A stretch of 64,000 nt of DNA from Luteolibacter rhizosphaerae (GTDB taxonomy: Bacteria > Verrucomicrobiota > Verrucomicrobiia > Verrucomicrobiales > Akkermansiaceae): assembly GCF_025950095.1 (NCBI RefSeq), contig NZ_JAPDDR010000001.1, forward strand, positions 496,001 through 560,000. Direction: 5' to 3'. Positions 1 to 8,039 of this stretch are shown piece after piece. A program made the translations under genes and the position numbers. The notes under the pieces are model-generated. The model was not told the DNA's origin and made no database searches. It saw only the letters and a program-made list of their open reading frames with translations. Within the stretch, counting starts at the first letter, position 1. Each line of letters opens with the position of its first letter.

Positions 1-151
1 AGTTGTCCTTGTTGTCCGGGTCTGGGACGATTTTACCTTCCTCGCATTCCCAAGGCGCGAGCTCTTTGTCGAAGCCGGTGTTCTTCAACAGCGGCTCCGC
101 GGTTAAAGGAAGCGGGAGAAGCAGTAATAGGAACCCGAGTTTCTTTCCCAT
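1..151 (-). CDS. Partial secreted protein, N-terminus only
   Basis: Only the first 50 codons lie in the window; the gene runs off the left edge. The start is the ATG ending at 151. The protein opens with a textbook signal peptide: a short KK n-region, a run of leucines and an LTA-type cleavage site near residue 18. The mature part begins with an asparagine/glycine/phenylalanine-rich stretch and a PW pair. This is reminiscent of the first strand of carbohydrate-binding beta-sandwich domains (CBM_4_9-like), but too little is present to assign a function. No clear ribosome binding site is visible. Confidence 0.6.
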   Translation of the reverse strand, partial: MGKKLGFLLLLLPLPLTAEPLLKNTGFDKELAPWECEEGKIVPDPDNKDN

Positions 152-378
152 TTCGGTAAAATGAGGGAGGGATGGGGGGAAGTCGATGAGGGACTGGATC
201 ATCATGCCGCGGTGAGGCCCCACGCACGGCCCGAGAGATCGCGGAAGTGGTTAAGATAGGTAAGGAAAGGAGCTGCCGGGCTTCCATTGTACTTGCAATA
301 CCCGCTGAATCCGCTTTCTTCCGCGGTCCCGACCAAGGGCGGACCGGCCAAGGTGGCTGGACTGAATCAAATACCTCA

Positions 379-636
379 ATGAGCGAAAGCACCATCAATC
401 TCGCGGATTACAAGATCCACGACACCGACACCGGCAGCGCAGATTACCAAGTCGCGCTTCTTACCCAGCGCATCGTCCACCTGACGGCGCACCTCACGCA
501 GCACAAGAAGGACACCTCGTCCCGCCGCGGCCTCCTGAAACTGGTCGCCCAGCGCCGCAAGCTGCTCGACTACGTGAAGGCCAACTCCGAAGAGCGCTAC
601 CAGAAGCTGCTCGCCGGCCTCAGCCTCCGCAAGTAA
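379..636 (+). CDS. rpsO: 30S ribosomal protein S15
   Basis: Small-subunit protein S15 binds 16S rRNA early in 30S assembly. The 85-residue product has the usual family length and the conserved blocks: TGSxxxQ near residue 18-24, the LTxHL and HKKD segment near 35-43, and SRRGLLxLVxxRRKLLxYL near 46-65. The frame is open further upstream (from 247), but those extra 44 codons do not look like S15, so the ATG at 379 is the natural start. It sits just ahead of pnp, the classic rpsO–pnp arrangement, and is followed by a strong hairpin at 649-675. Confidence 0.97.
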   Translation: MSESTINLADYKIHDTDTGSADYQVALLTQRIVHLTAHLTQHKKDTSSRRGLLKLVAQRRKLLDYVKANSEERYQKLLAGLSLRK

Positions 637-648
637 ACCCTTTCCTCG

Positions 649-675
649 GACGGCCACGGTAACCCCGTGGCCGTC
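649..675 (+). terminator. Strong hairpin between rpsO and pnp
   Basis: A perfect 11-bp GC-rich stem (649-659 pairing with 665-675) closes a 5-nt loop directly after the rpsO stop. There is no U-tract behind it. It could be an attenuator or RNA-processing stem rather than a simple intrinsic terminator. In E. coli the rpsO–pnp region is cut by RNase III at a leader stem that controls PNPase level; a similar role here is inference. Confidence 0.5.
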
Positions 676-700
676 TCGCATGAAACGGCGGGCCCTTTCC

Positions 701-767
701 GGGAAACGTTTTCCCATCCGCCGTCGGACAGCCCTTTTATCCCTTTCCTACTTTTGGGGACTGTCCG
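701..767 (+). promoter_or_regulatory. Structured pnp leader (two further hairpins)
   Basis: After the 649-675 hairpin the leader contains a 6-bp stem (701-706 with 710-715) and a wider stem (725-731 with 761-767, extended by three GC pairs across a one-base bulge). Together with the first hairpin this makes three stems in the 188 bases between rpsO and pnp. The arrangement suggests post-transcriptional control of pnp. No promoter is evident. Confidence 0.35.
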
Positions 768-824
768 AAATCCAAATACCGCCTGTGGCATGTCGCCACG
801 TGCACACACTGAAAGACAGACAAG

Positions 825-2981
825 ATGAACATCCATAAAGTCACGAGCCAGGTCGGCTCGAACCCCATCTCCTTCGAGACGGGAAAAATCGCCAAGCTCG
901 CCGACGGCGCCGTGATGGTGACCTGCGGCGAAACCGTGGTCCTCGTGACCGCCGTGTCCGCGACCAAGGTGAAGTCGGGCCAGACCTGGTTCCCGCTCTC
1001 CGTTGAATACAAGGAAAAGGCCTCCGCCGCCGGCCAATTCCCGGGTGGCTACTTCAAGCGTGAAGGCCGCCCGACCGAAAAGGAGATCCTGACCTGCCGC
1101 ATGACGGACCGCCCGCTGCGTCCGCTCTTCCCGAAGGGCTATCTCTACGAGACCCAGATCATTGCGCTGCTCCTCTCCGCGGACCAGATCAACGACTCCG
1201 ACATTCTCTCGATGAACGGCGCTTCCGCCGCGCTCGCCATCTCCGATATTCCCTTCGCCGGTCCGATCGGTGCCGTGCGTGTCGGTCGCGTGGATGGTGA
1301 ATTCGTCATCAACCCCACCTTCGAAGAGCGCGAAAGCAGCGATCTCGATCTCATCTACGTCGGCAACAAGACCGACGTGATCATGATCGAAGGCGCCGCC
1401 AACGAGCTGCCCGAGGAAGACTTCATCAAGGCCCTGCACTTCGCCCAAGTCGCCGTCCAGCAGCTTGTCGAAGCCCAGGAAGAGCTGGTCCGCCTCGCCG
1501 GCAAGCAGAAGCGCGAATACGCTCTGACCGTTGCCAAGGACGAGCTCCTGGAAGTCGGCTACGAGATCGCTGGCAGCCGCATCGAAGAAGCCATCTACGC
1601 CCCGACCAAGGTCGAGCGCGGCAAAAAGGTCGGCGTGCTCCGCGACGAAGTGGAGACCGCGATCAAGGCCCGCTACCCGGAGTCGACCGACTTCGATGTC
1701 GAGCAGGTCTTCGAATACATCCAGAAGAAGGCGTTCCGCATCTCCATCATGGAGAAGGGCCTGCGCGCCGATGGCCGCCAGGTGGGCGATCTCCGCCCGC
1801 TCTTCGCCGAGGCGAACAGCCTGCCGCGCGTTCACGGTTCCGCGATCTTCGCCCGCGGCGAAACGCAGGCCATGGGCATCTGTACGCTGGCTCCGGCCGA
1901 CGAGAAGCAGTTCTTCGACAACTACGCCGGTGGTGAGGACAGCAAGCGCTTTATCCTCCACTACAACTTCCCTCCGTTCTCGGTGGGTGAGTGCGGCCGC
2001 ATGGGTGGTATCAACCGCCGCGAGATCGGCCACGGTGCCCTCGCCGAGCGTTCCATCGCCCCGGTGATCCCGGACGTGGAAGACTTCCCTTACGCCATGC
2101 GCGTTTCGTCGGAAGTCATGGAGTCGAACGGTTCCACCTCGATGGCCACGGTCTGTGCCGGCACCATGTCGCTGCTCTGCGCCGGTGTCCCGCTCAAGGC
2201 TCCGGTCGGCGGTATCTCCGTCGGTCTCGTGACCGAGTGGAACGATGACGGCACGATGAAGGCTCACAAGGCCCTGCTCGACATCATCGGTTCCGAAGAC
2301 TTCTACGGCGACATGGACTTCAAGCTCTGCGGCACCGATTCCGGTGTGACGGGCTACCAGCTCGACCTGAAGCTCCCGGGCCTGCCGCTCTCGATCCTCG
2401 AGGAAGCCATCCACATGGCGAAGGCCGCTCGCTCCACGATCATCGCCAAGATGACCGAAGCGGTGTCCGGTCCGCAGGACCTCAGCCCGCATGCCCCGCG
2501 CATCGTGTCCGTGAAGATCCCCGCCGACCGCATCGGTGAGCTCATCGGGCCTGGCGGCAAGAACATCAAGGGCATCCAGGCCGAGTCCGGCGCCGAGATC
2601 AACATCGAGGACGACGGCACCGTGCACATCTACGCTTCCAAGGAAGAAGGACTGCTGCGCGCCAAGTCGCTCATCGAGCGCATGTTCCAGGAGATCGAAG
2701 TGGGCAAGGTGTACACCGGCAAGGTGGTCAGCATCACCAACTTCGGCGCCTTCATGGAAGTGCTCCCGGGCAAGGACGGCCTGATCCACGTCTCCGAGCT
2801 GGCCGAAGGCCGCACCGAGAAGGTGGAAGACGTCGTCAAGAAGGGTGACATCATCACCGCCAAGTGCCTTGGTGTGGATGAGAAGGGCCGCGTGAAGATG
2901 AGCCGCCGCGCCGTCCTCCGCGACGAGAAGGCGAAGGCCGCGGAAGGCGAAGGTGCTGCTGCGCCTGCCGCCGAGGGCTGA
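825..2981 (+). CDS. pnp: Polynucleotide phosphorylase (PNPase)
   Basis: PNPase degrades RNA 3'-to-5' by phosphorolysis and is a core mRNA-decay enzyme in the cytoplasm. The 718-residue product has the full family architecture: first RNase PH domain (about 10-145), helical linker, second RNase PH domain (about 310-455), KH domain (about 558-615, with the GPGGKNIK loop) and S1 domain (about 624-695, with TGKVVSITNFGAF). The tail is alanine/glutamate rich. The ATG at 825 gives the expected N-terminus. It lies downstream of rpsO behind a structured leader and is followed by a clear terminator. Confidence 0.98.
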   Translation: MNIHKVTSQVGSNPISFETGKIAKLADGAVMVTCGETVVLVTAVSATKVKSGQTWFPLSVEYKEKASAAGQFPGGYFKREGRPTEKEILTCRMTDRPLRPLFPKGYLYETQIIALLLSADQINDSDILSMNGASAALAISDIPFAGPIGAVRVGRVDGEFVINPTFEERESSDLDLIYVGNKTDVIMIEGAANELPEEDFIKALHFAQVAVQQLVEAQEELVRLAGKQKREYALTVAKDELLEVGYEIAGSRIEEAIYAPTKVERGKKVGVLRDEVETAIKARYPESTDFDVEQVFEYIQKKAFRISIMEKGLRADGRQVGDLRPLFAEANSLPRVHGSAIFARGETQAMGICTLAPADEKQFFDNYAGGEDSKRFILHYNFPPFSVGECGRMGGINRREIGHGALAERSIAPVIPDVEDFPYAMRVSSEVMESNGSTSMATVCAGTMSLLCAGVPLKAPVGGISVGLVTEWNDDGTMKAHKALLDIIGSEDFYGDMDFKLCGTDSGVTGYQLDLKLPGLPLSILEEAIHMAKAARSTIIAKMTEAVSGPQDLSPHAPRIVSVKIPADRIGELIGPGGKNIKGIQAESGAEINIEDDGTVHIYASKEEGLLRAKSLIERMFQEIEVGKVYTGKVVSITNFGAFMEVLPGKDGLIHVSELAEGRTEKVEDVVKKGDIITAKCLGVDEKGRVKMSRRAVLRDEKAKAAEGEGAAAPAAEG

Positions 2982-3008
2982 TCCTTCGATCCGATACGAT
3001 TATTCAAG

Positions 3009-3043
3009 AGCCCGATCTCTCGCAAGGGGGATCGGGCTTTCTT
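3009..3043 (+). terminator. Intrinsic terminator after pnp
   Basis: A 9-bp stem (3009-3017 with 3030-3038), 12-nt loop and a T-rich tail (TTTCTT) directly follow the pnp stop. This is a standard rho-independent terminator. Confidence 0.85.
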
Positions 3044-3169
3044 GTGGGCCGTGCTCGGGCTTTCGGTTTGCCTTATTCGTAGGATTCGACGGGATGATCC
3101 GGTTGGTGAATCAAAGTTCCCGGTAGTGGCTGTTGAGTCCGGCAGGATGTGTGGGATATTATCGCCGCG

Positions 3170-3448
3170 ATGAAGGGCCTGTCCGCCGAAGAAGAAATCT
3201 CCTGCCAGCACTGCAGCCAAGAGGCCGCAATGGTGATCGATGGCAAGGGCTGGTGTGCCTCTTGTATCCACGCCCGCGGCTCCTGCTGTGCGGAGTCCGA
3301 GATGGAGGATGAGGACAGGCCCCCCCCGGCTCCTGTCAGCGATAGGTATCGATCTCCTTGTAGTTCTGGTAGGCGAGGAAGCCGAAGAAGAAGGCCATAT
3401 ATAAGGAGCCTCGGAAAAGAGCGAAAGCGACCATTGCAGCGGCGGTGA
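3170..3448 (+). CDS. Small zinc-ribbon-like protein (possible 3' frameshift)
   Basis: A short acidic protein with a CQHC...CASC pair spaced like a zinc ribbon, followed by a second CC motif. I do not know its function. The ATG at 3170 fits better than the open frame's earlier start. The informative part ends around residue 50; beyond an eight-C run at 3320-3327 the reading frame becomes an Arg/Ser-rich shadow that runs 113 bases into the convergent protease gene. One extra C would end the protein at a TAG at 3343-3345, almost exactly where the neighbour ends. The annotated 3' end is therefore doubtful. Confidence 0.55.
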   Translation: MKGLSAEEEISCQHCSQEAAMVIDGKGWCASCIHARGSCCAESEMEDEDRPPPAPVSDRYRSPCSSGRRGSRRRRPYIRSLGKERKRPLQRR

Positions 3449-4049
3449 CGACGGCGATCTGGTAGACCCGCTTCTGAGGTTTCACGTAGAGTTCCGTGAT
3501 GCGGCCACCATCCAATGGAAGGACCGGCAGAAGATTCAGTATGCCCCACCAGAAATTGATCCAGAGAAAATCTCCCGTCAGTTTCATGAACGGGAAATTG
3601 TTGGTGAGGAAGTCCATCATCCGCGGGGAGATCCCTTGGCTACGGACATGGAATAGCTCGAAGGCGGTGAAGACCATGGCGTCCTGCGGCCCGAAAGCGA
3701 CCGCCAGGATGAGGAAGACCAGAGCGAACAGGGCAAAGCCGGCACCCGGACCGGCCGCGATCATCCAGAAACGTCCACTGCGGGTGAAGCGTCCACCCTC
3801 GTTGTAAGCGAGGCCTCCGAGGGCCCAGAGGACAATATTGGCGCGTCCCCCGCCAAGCCGTCGGCCGACCAAGGCGTGGCCGAATTCGTGGACCAGAATC
3901 GAGATCGTCGCCGCGATGATGAAGAGCAGCGAGAGAAGGAATTCTTCCCGGGTCGGATTGCCGGAGAAGGCACCGCTCAGCATGGCCGCGCCGAGCCAGA
4001 ACCAAGGCTGAATCTCGACCGGAACTCCGAAAAGGGTGAAGCGCACCAT
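3336..4049 (-). CDS. Site-2 protease-type M50 membrane metalloprotease
   Basis: A membrane-embedded zinc metalloprotease family that cleaves transmembrane substrates. The 237-residue product has the HEFGH zinc-binding motif (about residues 53-57) and the second-site LPLDGG motif (about 172-177) inside hydrophobic segments. I count about five to six membrane segments. The open frame extends 40 codons further upstream, but MVRFTLFGVPVEI is the typical start of compact M50 proteins, so I use the ATG ending at 4049. No PDZ or CBS domain is attached. The substrate is unknown; a role in regulated proteolysis is family knowledge only. Confidence 0.85.
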   Translation of the reverse strand: MVRFTLFGVPVEIQPWFWLGAAMLSGAFSGNPTREEFLLSLLFIIAATISILVHEFGHALVGRRLGGGRANIVLWALGGLAYNEGGRFTRSGRFWMIAAGPGAGFALFALVFLILAVAFGPQDAMVFTAFELFHVRSQGISPRMMDFLTNNFPFMKLTGDFLWINFWWGILNLLPVLPLDGGRITELYVKPQKRVYQIAVVTAAAMVAFALFRGSLYMAFFFGFLAYQNYKEIDTYR

Positions 4050-4740
4050 GCGCGGCTCAGGTAGCCCGGAACGGGAGTGGTGGCAAGGGCCGGCGGAGAG
4101 CTTCAAGGAGCTTCTCCGTGAGCAGACCGCCCGGCGGATCGGGGAGTTGACCCGCCGGGCGGCTGACACACCGTTGACACGCGTGAGTCGGGGGGATTGG
4201 TGGCTGCTTTTGGCGGGGGGTCCGTGGCGGCCGTGGTGTCTCCGGGAACCTTCGTCGGGAGGGGGGATCCTTCGGTCGGTTGATGTGATCCCTAGCAGGT
4301 TTCGGGGGGATGGCCTGCTCGGGGTGTCCCGTGAAGGACGGGCGGAGTAGAGTGGTCTTTGGTTTAACTGGCAAGACTTTTTTTGTCTCGTGAACGCAAT
4401 GAGAATTATATGATTTTGATTCTCGGATTGTCCATGCAGGGGGAGTGATTTCGTCTCAAAACTTGTTGGTTTTGAGTGGTTGTTCCGGAATTTGTTAAGA
4501 TAACTTGAATATTCGATCAGGTCGAAATCATTGGAGGCTGTGTTTCGTTGTGATCTTTGTTATCATCTATGCTGGCCAAAATCGGCGAAGATTGAACACA
4601 GGCGCTGCAGGATTGTCGCCATTCCTTGGAGCCGCTTCCAAGCCAAGAGGGAAACGGTTAGATGAGGCTCAGGCGCTTGCGAAGGAACGGTGCGTCCCTT
4701 GGCTCCGTGAATCCGGCGTGCGGGAGCCGGGATTCGTCCC
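4050..4740. other. Intergenic region with GC hairpin and AT-rich island
   Basis: No convincing gene in about 690 bases. It holds a perfect 11-bp inverted repeat at 4127-4137/4152-4162. A distinctly AT-rich stretch spans about 4371-4600, with a hairpin at 4455-4462/4469-4476. A long open frame on the plus strand from 4505 is the antisense shadow of the neighbouring gene. The AT-rich island could carry the promoter of the M50 gene or an unrecognised small RNA; neither is shown. Confidence 0.5.
4127..4162. repeat. Perfect GC-rich inverted repeat
   Basis: Eleven-base arms at 4127-4137 and 4152-4162 are exact reverse complements around a 14-base loop. There is no T-tract on either side. It lies between the end of the 4741-6000 gene and the start of the M50 gene, both on the minus strand. 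Confidence 0.6.
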
Positions 4741-6000
4741 TCACTTCTTGCGTGCGGCAATATCGAGCGCCTCGCGAACAAGCCGTCGGGAGTCGGCCCA
4801 CTCGGATGGAGAGGAGGAGGCCGGTGGGCCATTTTTCTCGGTGGCGGCTAGGATTGTGGCAAGCCGCGAGTCATCGATGCCCTCGCCTCTCAGCCAGATG
4901 CCGAAGGCGGCCAGTAGTCCTGCCTGCTGCAGGGCGGGGTCTTTCGCTTCCAAGGCCGGGAAGCGTTTGCTGCGACCGGCGGCGGATACCACCAGATCGC
5001 CCGCGGTATCCGTGGCGGATGCTAGCTCGATCAGGACGAGAGTCCGGCGGCCCGAAGGCAGGTCGGAAGCTTCATTGCCGCTGCCGCCGGTCGAGGCGAG
5101 GACGCGGACGCCGCCTTGGCGGGCACCCGGTGCCGGGCTGAAGGACCATTCGACCTGGCGGGCTTGTCCGGATTCGTTCGCGATCTGGACACCGACGAGG
5201 CGACCGGCTCCCGACCAAGGCGAGGGCATGGAGACGCAGGCGACCTTGAGGCCGGCGAATTCGCGGGTCTCTTCATCGGCGGGAAGCGGGAAAGCGTTGG
5301 CGAGTTCCTCGATGCGGACCGCATCCTTCGGAGGAAGCTCGTTCTTTTCACGGATCCACCCGCGGACCCAGTTGTAACTGTCCCGACCGACCAGGAGCGG
5401 CAGGCCGATCTCCGCATCGTTGCGCATGGCAGGCAGCGGAGCGGTGGGAGGCAGGGTCGTGGGATCGGGCAGGGAATTCGCCGCGAGATCGCGTGCCATG
5501 TAGTCCAGCATAGGGGCTGGATTCGGGACGGGCCGGGTCTGCTCCGGCGCTGTAGGGAGAGTGGAAATGCGCGGGCCGGTGTAAGGCTGTGTGGGCGCTT
5601 GCTTGTCGTCCGTCTTGCCGGTGGAGGAGACGACCGAATCCGTGACCGTGGCCTTGTCGGGACGGGGGGCCAGGTAAGCGGCGAAAGCGAGGGCCGCGGC
5701 GGCACTCAAGACGAGCGGCCAGATACGGCGGCCGGGCTTGCGGGAGGCGACCGGAGAGGCAGCGGGGAAAGCAATCACATTGGCCGCGGCAGTACGGCGG
5801 ACGGTCTCGCGCTGATCCGGACGAAGGGTGGCGGTGGCCAAAGTGCTGCCGAGGAATTCGCTCATCTGCCGGAGTTCCGCGACCTGCTGCTGCAGGGCGG
5901 GATCGGCAGCGACCGCTGTCCTCACGGCGGCGGCCTCGGCGGCGGGGAGTTCGCCCAGCACCCAAGCGCTGAGGCGGGGATCATCGGGTCCGATGTTCAT
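4741..6000 (-). CDS. Membrane anti-sigma-like protein with YfbK-type C-terminal region
   Basis: The 419-residue protein starts like an anti-sigma factor (about residues 1-60, ending LRQMSEFLG), continues with a basic linker and one membrane segment (about 91-110), then a Pro/Thr-rich spacer. The second half contains NELPPKDAVRIEELANAF (about residue 229 onward). That motif is typical of the region preceding the von Willebrand A domain in YfbK-type proteins (PF12450). The vWA domain itself is missing. The start codon overlaps the stop of the upstream ECF sigma gene as ATGA, so the two are translationally coupled. Control of that sigma is the likely role; the extracytoplasmic half may be a sensor. 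Confidence 0.75.
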   Translation of the reverse strand: MNIGPDDPRLSAWVLGELPAAEAAAVRTAVAADPALQQQVAELRQMSEFLGSTLATATLRPDQRETVRRTAAANVIAFPAASPVASRKPGRRIWPLVLSAAAALAFAAYLAPRPDKATVTDSVVSSTGKTDDKQAPTQPYTGPRISTLPTAPEQTRPVPNPAPMLDYMARDLAANSLPDPTTLPPTAPLPAMRNDAEIGLPLLVGRDSYNWVRGWIREKNELPPKDAVRIEELANAFPLPADEETREFAGLKVACVSMPSPWSGAGRLVGVQIANESGQARQVEWSFSPAPGARQGGVRVLASTGGSGNEASDLPSGRRTLVLIELASATDTAGDLVVSAAGRSKRFPALEAKDPALQQAGLLAAFGIWLRGEGIDDSRLATILAATEKNGPPASSSPSEWADSRRLVREALDIAARKK

Positions 6001-6590
6001 GGCGGAGAGAGAAGGTCGGAGGGGAGGAGTTCGCGGAGACGCTTGAGACCGGTGTGAATGAGGAAGCCGACATTGCCGCTGCTGAGGCCGGTCGCCTCGC
6101 AGATTTCCTGATAACTGTGTCCATCGCGGAACTTCATCAGGATGACGGTTTGTTGATTCTCCGGCAGCCGGGAAAGGTAACGCATGGTCTGCTCGAGTCT
6201 TTCGGCCTGATCGAGCGAGCGGTCCGGCGAGAGGCTGTCGGAGGGCTGGGAGTGATATTCGCTTTCGTCGAGGGCGCTGACGCGGGATTCCTTGCGGAGC
6301 ACGTCGAGTGCGCGGTTACGGCAGACGGTGAAGAGCCAGGTCTTCAGGCCATCCTTTACCTTCGCCACGTCCTGCTGGCAGAGGCGGATGAAGGTGTCTT
6401 GGACGATGTCGCGGGCCCGCTCGACATCGTGGACGAATCCGTAGGCGTATCCGACGAGCGGCGACTCGTAGTCGGCGAGTGCGCGTTCGACGAATTGTTC
6501 CTTGGATTCCACGAGGTCGGGCTGGATCGGCACCGTTGCCACAGGAGGAACGTGCGGCTCGGGGAAATCTTGGGGAAAATCCGGATCCAT
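5997..6590 (-). CDS. ECF RNA polymerase sigma factor
   Basis: A 197-residue sigma-70 family protein of the extracytoplasmic-function type. Region 2 includes YAYGFVHDVERARDIVQDTFIRLCQ (about residues 48-72), and region 4 includes LPENQQTVILMKFRDGHSYQEICE with a helix-turn-helix (about 143-185). It has a 35-residue N-terminal extension rich in Pro and acidic residues. It lies 30 bases downstream of rex and overlaps the anti-sigma-like gene by four bases. This suggests a rex–sigma–anti-sigma transcription unit. Its target promoters are not visible. Confidence 0.9.
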   Translation of the reverse strand: MDPDFPQDFPEPHVPPVATVPIQPDLVESKEQFVERALADYESPLVGYAYGFVHDVERARDIVQDTFIRLCQQDVAKVKDGLKTWLFTVCRNRALDVLRKESRVSALDESEYHSQPSDSLSPDRSLDQAERLEQTMRYLSRLPENQQTVILMKFRDGHSYQEICEATGLSSGNVGFLIHTGLKRLRELLPSDLLSPP

Positions 6591-6620
6591 CGCCTGATTT
6601 GCCCCAAGGCAGGGGCCGGG

Positions 6621-7241
6621 TTAGCGGACGAAGAAGCTCAGGTGCTCAAGTTCGAGGGCCAGATCGACGTTGTTCACGACGACTTCCTCGGGGACTTCGA
6701 GCACGACCGGAGAGAAATTGAGGATGCCTTGGATGCCAGCCGCGACCAAACGGTTGGCCACCGCTTGGGCGAATCCGGCAGGTACGCAGAGAATCGCGAG
6801 CTTCACGCCTTCATCCTTCACGAAGGTGTCGATCTCCTTGTCCGACTTCACCGGAATAGCGACGCCGCGGCGGACGGCGGCTTCCGGGTCGGCATCGAAG
6901 GCGCAGACGACCTCGAAACCTTCTTTCTGGAACCCTTGGTAGTGGAGCAGTGCCGAGCCAAGATTACCGGCGCCGACGAGGACGACGGGCTGGAGCCGTT
7001 CGCGCCCGAGCACGTCCCGGATCATTGAGGCCAAGGTGTCCACCGGATAGCCGAGTCCACGGGTGCCGAACTGGCCGAAGTAGGCCAAGTCCTTGCGGAG
7101 CTGGGCGGGCTTCACCCCGGCGGCTTTCGCGAGCGCGGTCGAGCTCACCGTTTCCTGACCGTTGTCATGCAGACGCTGGAGGCAACGGTGGTAGATCGAA
7201 AGGCGGTAAATGGCCTTTTTGGGGATATCGACCTTTTCCAC
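6621..7241 (-). CDS. rex: Redox-sensing transcriptional repressor Rex
   Basis: Rex represses respiratory and fermentation genes and is released from DNA by NADH. The protein has the Rex winged helix (VSSTALAKAAGVKPAQLRKD) followed by the signature FGQFGTRGLGYPV, then a Rossmann fold with GAGNLGSAL and an acidic residue binding the nucleotide ribose. The frame stays open to an ATG at 7340, but those 33 residues are Pro/Arg-rich and unlike Rex. The GTG ending at 7241 gives 206 residues, the usual family length, so I prefer it. No perfect Rex operator was seen in the window. Confidence 0.88.
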   Translation of the reverse strand: MEKVDIPKKAIYRLSIYHRCLQRLHDNGQETVSSTALAKAAGVKPAQLRKDLAYFGQFGTRGLGYPVDTLASMIRDVLGRERLQPVVLVGAGNLGSALLHYQGFQKEGFEVVCAFDADPEAAVRRGVAIPVKSDKEIDTFVKDEGVKLAILCVPAGFAQAVANRLVAAGIQGILNFSPVVLEVPEEVVVNNVDLALELEHLSFFVR

Positions 7242-7480
7242 GGGCGGGGGGAGGAAACGCGGGGACGGGGGCGGGGTCAAGTCCGGGTGGCGGGAAGGGA
7301 GCCCCGGAACATCAATGAGCCTCCATCGGGGCCACCCCAAGATTCATCAAACGAATCTACCGCGGGTGGCGTATGGAGTCCTAACGGATAGTGAAGAAGA
7401 GTGCATACTTCACCTTCAAACTTTCTGCCGGACGCGAAAAGAAAGCAGCGCTCAATCCCGGAGCCTGCTTTGAATGAAGG

Positions 7481-7514
7481 GCGGTGGTGCACTGCCTGAG
7501 GGAGTCACCACCGC
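7481..7514. repeat. Inverted repeat downstream of small hypothetical gene
   Basis: Nine-base arms (7481-7489 and 7506-7514) are exact reverse complements around a 16-base loop, just beyond the end of the 67-residue minus-strand gene. No T-tract follows on the minus strand. A second, tighter hairpin (7527-7533/7541-7547, 7-nt loop) covers the last codons of that gene. One of them may act as its transcript end. Confidence 0.45.
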
Positions 7515-7525
7515 TGTAAACGGGT

Positions 7526-7729
7526 TCAAGCCACCCGGGCTGGCTTGAGGGAGGACAGGAAGCCAGTCGGTAGAGCTTCCGCATCTGGTAGGATCTCCAC
7601 TTCAATTCCCAGCTTGGCACCGCCGGGTAGATTGACGAGGAGCGAGTGGCCTTTGGCTCCGGCATGCTCCACAAAGGAGAGGGCGGCCCTTAACAGGTCG
7701 TCTTGGAGTTGTTGTGTTTTTGTCACCAT
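7526..7729 (-). CDS. Small hypothetical protein, 67 residues
   Basis: I do not recognise this protein. It begins with a Gln/Leu-rich helix (about residues 3-22) and has a glycine-rich centre followed by a beta-like LGIEVEILPD stretch. A GGGAAG sequence about eight bases before the ATG is a plausible ribosome binding site. It stands alone between rex and a giant secreted protein, with hairpins at its 3' end. The isolated position and modest length leave some doubt that it is expressed. Confidence 0.45.
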   Translation of the reverse strand: MVTKTQQLQDDLLRAALSFVEHAGAKGHSLLVNLPGGAKLGIEVEILPDAEALPTGFLSSLKPARVA

Positions 7730-8039
7730 GGCATATCTTCCCTAGCAGAAAATACGCCTTTTTTTGGGGTTGGGGTAGCCTGCTAACAGCTTCATTCTAG
7801 CCAAGCTGCCCAAATCGGAACCGTAAATTTGGTGCAAAATGCATTTCCGACCGTTCAAATTGCACGGCCAAATTGGAGCGCCCCCCGGCAAGGGGCAGCC
7901 GGAATGCCAGGGAACGCCGGTATCGGGGAGGGGAAAGCTGCCCCTCTGATTTTCCAAGATACCTGTGCTCGATTGGTCTGCAACCGAAGCACAACGAGAT
8001 TTTTTGTAATGGGTAGTTACGGGTGAGTTCTAGGTGCGT
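7730..8039. other. Intergenic region without recognisable gene
   Basis: About 310 bases between the small hypothetical gene and the 3' end of the giant secreted protein. It is more AT-rich than its neighbours and contains repeated short GGGCAGC/GCTGCCC words. No credible coding frame or U-tracted terminator was found. Confidence 0.4.

Noticed and set aside
597-2789. 730-codon minus-strand open frame opposite pnp
   Set aside because: It is the antisense shadow of a highly biased, GC-rich pnp. Its His/Asp/Leu-rich product matches no family, while pnp is unambiguous.
4505-5377. 290-codon plus-strand open frame opposite the anti-sigma-like gene
   Set aside because: Starts in AT-rich non-coding DNA and then reads antisense through the YfbK-type gene; no domain.
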